Assembly: GCF_010548375.1 (NCBI RefSeq)
Contig: NZ_JAAGLY010000028.1
Location: 1-64,000, forward strand
Direction: 5' to 3'
DNA length: 64,000 nt
From: Streptomyces sp. SID13726
Lineage (GTDB): Bacteria > Actinomycetota > Actinomycetes > Streptomycetales > Streptomycetaceae
Position numbers and translations under genes: made by a program. Positions 59,400-64,000 of this stretch are shown in pieces (the first letter of the stretch is position 1; every line of letters begins with the position of its first letter). The notes under the pieces were generated by a model. It was not told where the DNA came from. It saw only the letters and a list, made by a program, of their open reading frames with translations, and searched no databases.

Positions 59400-60683
59400 A
59401 TGGACACCACCCGCAACACCGTTCTTGAGGCGTGGATGACCGAACACGGCTACAGCTCCAACAGCCTCGCCGAGGCCGTGAACAGGGCCATTGAACGGTT
59501 GACCGGACGCCCTGGTGGCCTCGACGGCTCATCGGTCCGGGCATGGAAAGCGGGCCGGGTCACGTGGCCAAAGTCAGCCGCCCGCAGGGCACTTGAGGAC
59601 GTCACCGGACTACGCGCAGTCGCTTTAGGGTTCGTGCCACGGGGCCGACCGTCGTCCATCCCGGCCCCACCGCAGCAGGAGGACCCCGACATGAAGCGCC
59701 GTACCCTCGTCGGCAGCATCGCGGCGGCTGCCGCAGCAGCAGCCGCACCCGGCACCGCATCGCCGCGCCGTATCGGCATGAGCGACGTAAACCGCCTCAA
59801 CAAGCGCTTCGCCGAGATCATCGCCAGCGACCACCGCCACGGCGGACAACTCGGCATCGAACAGCGGGCCGCCGCCCTCGCCGACGAGGCGCTCAACCTC
59901 CAGAACGCCGGCAGCGCCACCCAGCGCGTACGCAGCAACCTCTACGCCTCAGCGGCCGCCTTCCGCTCCTCCGCGATGTGGGCCGCCATCGACGGCCGAC
60001 GCTACGACGTCGCCAAGGCGCACATGCGTGAGGCCCAGGCCCTCGCCGAGATGTCCGGCGACCAGGCGATCAAGTTCCGCATCTGGAGCCACGCCGGCAC
60101 CATGTACCGCCACATGGGCCGACCGGCGGACGCGTTCGCCGCCAACGACGTTGCCCGCAACCTGCACCTCACTCGCCGAGACCCTCTGTTCGCCTCGCTC
60201 GGCCTGGCCCGCCAGGGCGCCATCCACGGTGCGGCCCAGGACCGCACCGGCACCCGCCGAGCGTTCGAGCAGGCTCAGGACGCCATGCTGCGCGCCGACC
60301 CCGCCGACTACCGCCCGGTGTGGATGCTCGCCTTCTACGACCAGGCCGAGCTGGACTCCTTGGCCCTCTCCGCGCACTTGGCCCTCGGCGACTACTCGAC
60401 CGCCGAGTACCACGCCCACCGCTGCCTGTCCGCCCTCCGGCCCCACATGATCCGCTCCCGGGCCATCACCACGACCCGGCTCGCCCACGCCCAGCTCGCG
60501 CAGGGTGCCCCCGACGCCGCCACGGCCACTGCGATGAAGGTCTCCGCCGAGGCCGCGACCCAGCACGCCCGGGTCACGCGCATGCTGCAGGAGTTCGGGG
60601 CCGCACTGCGCGCCACCGCTCCGGGCAGCTCCAGCGTGCAGACCTGGACCGAGCACGCCGCCACCTGGAGGATGGCCGCATGA
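59400..60683 (+). CDS. Helix-turn-helix regulator with TPR-like C-terminal domain
   Basis: The 427-residue protein has an N-terminal XRE-like DNA-binding region (VLEAWMTEHGYSSNSLAEAV, then SVRAWKAGRVTWPKSAARRA) and a long helical TPR-like domain. At residue 98 it has an internal start DMKRRTLVGSIAAAAAAAAA preceded by AGGAGGA seven bases upstream, so a shorter product is possible (see findings). Regulators of this build often control clusters or accessory genes in Streptomyces. Its stop overlaps the GNAT gene start by ATGA. Confidence 0.82.
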   Translation: MDTTRNTVLEAWMTEHGYSSNSLAEAVNRAIERLTGRPGGLDGSSVRAWKAGRVTWPKSAARRALEDVTGLRAVALGFVPRGRPSSIPAPPQQEDPDMKRRTLVGSIAAAAAAAAAPGTASPRRIGMSDVNRLNKRFAEIIASDHRHGGQLGIEQRAAALADEALNLQNAGSATQRVRSNLYASAAAFRSSAMWAAIDGRRYDVAKAHMREAQALAEMSGDQAIKFRIWSHAGTMYRHMGRPADAFAANDVARNLHLTRRDPLFASLGLARQGAIHGAAQDRTGTRRAFEQAQDAMLRADPADYRPVWMLAFYDQAELDSLALSAHLALGDYSTAEYHAHRCLSALRPHMIRSRAITTTRLAHAQLAQGAPDAATATAMKVSAEAATQHARVTRMLQEFGAALRATAPGSSSVQTWTEHAATWRMAA

Positions 60684-61219
60684 CCACGGCGCCCGCCATC
60701 GAACTGCGCACCTTCACCACCCTCGGCACCGCCCGCGGCGACCTCCTCGACGTGTACGCCGACGTACGCGCCCCACTGCTCCACCTGCCGAACTACGCGG
60801 TCACTGCGTTCGGCGAGCGCTTGGACCGGCACGGCACCGAGCCAGGTTTCACGGCCGTCCTTGCGTACGCGGACGGGCATCCGGTCGGCTACGCCTACGG
60901 CAACACCATCGAGCACGGCGACCGGTATTGGCAGCGCACCACCCCGGCGCCGGCCGAGAAGTACACCGAGCACCCGGCCGTAGCCCTTAAGGAGATCGGC
61001 GTCCGGCCGACCTGGCGGAAGACCGGCACCGCCCGCCGCATCCACGACGCCCTTCTCGCTACACGCGAGGAGCCGTACGTCACACTCATGGTCAACTCGG
61101 CTGCTGGAAACGGAAAGGTCCACGCGCTCTACAAGTCGTGGGGATACGAGGACCTCGGACAGAGCCAACCGTCACCGGCCTCGCCGGTCCTCACCGTGAT
61201 GATCCGCGACACCCGCTGA
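60680..61219 (+). CDS. GNAT family N-acetyltransferase
   Basis: The 179-residue protein has the GNAT core: FTAVLAYADGHPVGYAYGN, the acetyl-CoA loop in VALKEIGVRPTWRKTGTARR (RxxGxA-like), and NSAAGNGKVHALYKSWGYE at the C terminus. It is coupled to the regulator (ATGA). It may acetylate a small molecule, the peptide or a resistance target. No substrate can be named. Confidence 0.85.
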   Translation: MTTAPAIELRTFTTLGTARGDLLDVYADVRAPLLHLPNYAVTAFGERLDRHGTEPGFTAVLAYADGHPVGYAYGNTIEHGDRYWQRTTPAPAEKYTEHPAVALKEIGVRPTWRKTGTARRIHDALLATREEPYVTLMVNSAAGNGKVHALYKSWGYEDLGQSQPSPASPVLTVMIRDTR

Positions 61220-61423
61220 CCCAAGAGGCGGGCAGCGCAGGAATGGAGCCTCGGGACCCAGTCTCGGAGTACATCCGGCCGGGCCTCGTTGAACATGTTG
61301 GGCGCACAGACGGGGCGACCGAGCGGGGCTGGTGCTCGTCGCAGCATCTACCAGCCCGTAATGACGGGAAACCTCTACTCTGGAAATCGATTGGCTGGTG
61401 CGTCTGGAACGTGAGGGCTGCGA

Positions 61424-62524
61424 GTGAGACTGAGACAAGAAGCTCGTGTCCTCAAGGAGAAGGCCGTTTCTTCGATGGTTGCGGCGGCCGAGGCATTCAA
61501 CTCACCGCACGACCGAGGGCGGGAAACGAAGGTACTCCTGCACCTTCAGCACTCGTTCGAGATGCTGCTGAAAGCCGCGCTCGTCCAGAAGGGCATAAGC
61601 GTCTTCGACTCGGCCCTGGGCCGGTCACTCGGATTTGAAACCTGCGTACGCAAGGCTGTAGAACACCCGGACATCAAGCTCAGCGAGCCTGACGCAGGGA
61701 CGCTCAGAGCCATCGACGCCATGCGCGATGACGAGCAGCACTGGTTCAACCAGGTTTCCGAGCAGCTGCTGTACGTGCATGCCCGAGCTGCAGTGACACT
61801 CTTCGACGACCTGCTCAGGGGCGTATTCAAGGAGCCACTAGCTGATCACCTGCCCGACCGCGTACTGCCCGTGTCGGTTGACCCGCCCCGTGACCTTGCG
61901 CTGCTCCTGGACGAGGAATACACACAGATCGCAGCCCTGCTCAAGCCTGGCCGACGCGCGACGCACGAGGCGCGAGCCAGGATTCGAACCCTGTTGGCGA
62001 TGGAGGCCCACACCGGGCCGGAGACCCGCGTCTCGAGTAAGGACGTCGATCGCGTTCAGGCTGGCATACGCGGGGGAGCGGTGCGCTCGGAGGTCTTCCC
62101 TCGCTTGGAGGAGCTGGCCACTGCTACGGACGGTGAGGGGCTGCTGATCAAGGTGCGCTTCGTCAAGAACCAGGCTGCTCCGCCTGTCCGCTACGCAACC
62201 GATGAAACCGTGCCCGCCGCCGCGATCCGGGAGGTGGACCTCCAGGCCAAATACCACCGCTCGGCGGCCGATCTCGCTGAGGCTCTTACCTTGACCCGGC
62301 CCAAGTGCGTCGCTTTGCGGCGGCACCTGGGCATCGACGCTGATCCCGCGTGTTGCCACGAGTTCGTATTCAGCTCCCAACGCCTGAAGCGGTTCTCCGA
62401 CAATGCATTGACGCGCATGCGCACCGCGCGCGACACGTTGGATCTGGAAGCCGTCTGGCGAGCCCACAACCCGTCCGCCCGCCAACCGGAGTCGTGCACC
62501 GTACCCGGCTGCAAGGCGGGGTGA
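61424..62524 (+). CDS. DUF3644-like protein
   Basis: The 366-residue protein starts at GTG 61424. The first 150 residues match the DUF3644-like pattern: AAEAFNSPHDRGRETKVLLH, QHSFEMLLKAALVQKG, then DAMRDDEQHWFNQVSEQL, with a conserved RDDEQH that may be catalytic. The C-terminal part is helical with a late CHEFVFSSQRLKRFS. DUF3644 proteins are common in mobile islands and suspected defence loci. Base composition is lower in GC than the core. Confidence 0.6.
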   Translation: MRLRQEARVLKEKAVSSMVAAAEAFNSPHDRGRETKVLLHLQHSFEMLLKAALVQKGISVFDSALGRSLGFETCVRKAVEHPDIKLSEPDAGTLRAIDAMRDDEQHWFNQVSEQLLYVHARAAVTLFDDLLRGVFKEPLADHLPDRVLPVSVDPPRDLALLLDEEYTQIAALLKPGRRATHEARARIRTLLAMEAHTGPETRVSSKDVDRVQAGIRGGAVRSEVFPRLEELATATDGEGLLIKVRFVKNQAAPPVRYATDETVPAAAIREVDLQAKYHRSAADLAEALTLTRPKCVALRRHLGIDADPACCHEFVFSSQRLKRFSDNALTRMRTARDTLDLEAVWRAHNPSARQPESCTVPGCKAG

Positions 62525-62949
62525 CCGTAGCGATACTTGCGCCCGGCCATCGTCCGGGTGAAATCGCCACTCATCGGTCGGCTCCTATGCCGCCTTGGTC
62601 GGCGAGGACCAAGACACCTTTGCGTACGCAGATCCGGATGACCCGGTGGGTGTCGGCCGCAGTGAGGTCATGGGCGGCCAGCCACGCGGTCGAGATCCGC
62701 AGCTGCCGCTCGACTTAACGATCACTACCTGCACATTCGCGCCATGTCGGCAGTACTTGCGGAGTAGTCGGTCCGGCTGCCACCCATGCGGTCGTACCCC
62801 GAGAGAGTGCCGTGGAGACCTGGATGCGAACCCAGAGAATCGTTTCATCGAAGATCAACTCTCCACATACCCCAACCCGTTGTCAGTGCCGACGATTACT
62901 GTGCTTCACGGCAGGTTCGTTATGTCCAAGGCATGCAAGGGGGCGGCCT
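62525..62949. other. Spacer with coupled short remnants on the minus strand
   Basis: No complete gene is seen. On the minus strand an open frame from about 62718 to 62575 reads WLAAHDLTAADTHRVIR and ends where an ATGA overlap opens MSGDFTRTMAGRKYRYGHP, which then runs into the DUF3644 gene. Such coupling suggests the remains of a truncated operon. The right part (about 62840-62949) is lower in GC and may hold the promoter of the next gene; AAGGGGGC precedes its GTG. Confidence 0.4.
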
Positions 62950-64000
62950 GTGCCCGCATTTGATACGCAGCGGTTCTTCAGCGCACGGCAGAGGCAGTTG
63001 ATCTACGAACAGGCCGAGGGCCTGTGCCAACGCTGCGACATACCGCTTGGCACTGGCTGGCACGCGGATCACCGCATCCCGTGGGCTGACGGCGGCCCCA
63101 CGACCATCGAGAACGGGCAGGCCCTGTGCGAGGGCTGCAATCTGCGAAAAGGACAACAGATGCAGTACAGCGACAACTTCGTACCTCGGCCCTTCCAGCG
63201 GGAAGTCAGCACGGTCGTGCTCGAACGCATCAGGGCAAGCAAGGACCGCACGATCGTCCTCGCTTCCCCGGGATCAGGAAAGACGCTTGCATACCAGTCA
63301 CTTGCCACCCGACTGATCCGCGAAGGGTTGATCGATTTCGTCGCAGTCTTCGTTCCCCGCGTGGCTCTGGCCCAGCAGTGTGAGACGAGCTGGATGCACA
63401 AGCGGACCGACGGAGCAATCGGCGGACTGTGCTTGCTGTTTGACAGCAGCAAGCGACTCGGCATGATCCGCCACAAGATCAGCGATCCACCGCTGACGCA
63501 CCCGAACGAGCCGGGAAGTGGTTTCGTAGCCACCTACAGCGCACTCGTCAGCAGCGAGCGTCTGTTCATCGAATGGGCCCGCAAGCACGAGGGCCGCTTC
63601 CTTCTCATCGCCGATGAGGCTCAGTTCTGCGGGGCCGCCGGAGACAAGGAAGACGGTGGCGGCACCAAGGCGGGCGGCCTTGTCGAACGCGTCCACGCCT
63701 TCGCGCGCCACACGCTCCTTCTGACTGGCACCCCTTACCGGGCCGACAACCAGCAGCTCATTCTGGCCGACTATGAATCTGACCCGACGGATCCTCGGCG
63801 GATGACGCTGGTCCGCGACGCCGAGGCTACCTATGCTGACGGCATCGCCGAGGGTTATCTGCGCCGCTTCGAGATGCATCTCACTGAGGCGCGGGTGACA
63901 CGGAGGACCGTGGGAGCGGTTGACGCGCCCACGGGCGACGGCGTCCTGGAGTACAACCTCTCGGACGACGGCAGTGAACTCGTTCCTGTGCTGCGGGATG
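62950..64000 (+). CDS. HNH nuclease-superfamily 2 helicase fusion protein (3' end outside window)
   Basis: The frame from GTG 62950 stays open to the window end (350 residues seen). Residues 20-68 are an HNH-type domain: Cys26-x2-Cys29, DHRIPWADGG (Asp40, His41), Asn55, and LCEGCNLRKG (Cys60, Cys63, Asn64, Lys67). From about 79 comes a helicase: Walker A LASPGSGKT (104-112), the DEAH-like DEAQ (222-225), motif III LLLTGTPYR (256-264). A nuclease fused to a helicase suggests a DNA-processing defence or restriction-like role. The C-terminal part is missing. Confidence 0.8.
   Translation, partial: MPAFDTQRFFSARQRQLIYEQAEGLCQRCDIPLGTGWHADHRIPWADGGPTTIENGQALCEGCNLRKGQQMQYSDNFVPRPFQREVSTVVLERIRASKDRTIVLASPGSGKTLAYQSLATRLIREGLIDFVAVFVPRVALAQQCETSWMHKRTDGAIGGLCLLFDSSKRLGMIRHKISDPPLTHPNEPGSGFVATYSALVSSERLFIEWARKHEGRFLLIADEAQFCGAAGDKEDGGGTKAGGLVERVHAFARHTLLLTGTPYRADNQQLILADYESDPTDPRRMTLVRDAEATYADGIAEGYLRRFEMHLTEARVTRRTVGAVDAPTGDGVLEYNLSDDGSELVPVLRD

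Larger units (their letters stand above)
38784..64000. mobile_element. Integrative mobilizable element (left end and body; right end not in window)
   Basis: The region holds a tyrosine integrase, XRE regulator, excisionase-like protein, DUF3631 ATPase, DUF2637 membrane protein, MobC and a HUH relaxase, in the order seen in actinobacterial integrative elements. Cargo includes a lanthipeptide operon and several putative defence genes. I found no FtsK/TraB translocase, so within the window it is mobilizable rather than self-transmissible. I looked for a second copy of the tRNA-Lys 3' end and saw none, so the right end is probably beyond 64000. More than one element could be nested. Confidence 0.65.

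Noticed and set aside
61220..61423. Possible small gene between the GNAT and DUF3644 genes
   Set aside because: Frames here lack ribosome sites and conserved features; I see only spacer sequence.
61977..62001. A tRNA T-arm-like stretch (CAGGATTCGAACCCTG) inside the DUF3644 gene, considered as attR
   Set aside because: No acceptor or anticodon stem flanks it, it lies inside a long open frame, and it does not match the tRNA-Lys 3' end.

Overview
The window is chromosomal DNA of a Streptomyces. GC content is very high, many genes start with GTG, and the core gene order (dnaX end, purD, purC, an Lsr2 paralogue, purSQL, purF, purM, DUF3073, valine dehydrogenase, bldC, hrpA, DEAD-box helicase) matches, from memory, the S. 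coelicolor SCO4067 to SCO4097 neighbourhood.

Positions 1-38783 are core chromosome. It holds most of the purine pathway: purD, purC, the coupled purS-purQ-purL operon, purF and purM. Between these lie a four-gene ABC transporter/two-component operon, a divergent MFS/TetR pair, a META-domain lipoprotein, the developmental regulator BldC and its conserved flanking genes, two RNA helicases, a metallophosphoesterase and an APC permease. There are seven intact tRNAs in this part (Gly-GCC twice, Gly-UCC, Asp-GUC twice, Phe-GAA, Glu-UUC), a decayed tRNA-Asp copy, and tRNA-Lys(UUU) at its right edge.

From about 38784 to the end of the window is an accessory island that appears to start at the 3' end of tRNA-Lys. 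It has the outline of an integrative mobilizable element: tyrosine integrase with an overlapping XRE regulator, an excisionase-like protein, a DUF3631 ATPase, a DUF2637 membrane protein, MobC and a MobA-type HUH relaxase. No FtsK/TraB-type translocase is visible. Long perfect inverted repeats sit in the spacers between the DUF3631, DUF2637 and mobC genes and are candidate origin, operator or oriT sites.

The cargo has three parts. (1) Between the tRNA and the integrase are an unrecognised two-gene operon with zinc-ribbon-like cysteines and a PIN-like putative nuclease. (2) Next to the relaxase is a class I lanthipeptide operon of the FxLD type: precursor, full-length LanB, LanC, a SAM methyltransferase fused to a second LanB-elimination-like domain, and a helical protein. 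A strong hairpin lies between precursor and lanB. Around it are a small anti-sigma-like ATPase, tiny cysteine-containing proteins, and a regulator/GNAT pair. (3) At the right edge are a DUF3644 protein, gene remnants, and a protein (cut by the window end) that fuses an HNH nuclease domain to a superfamily 2 helicase. Parts 1 and 3 look like defence cargo; the right end of the element is outside the window.
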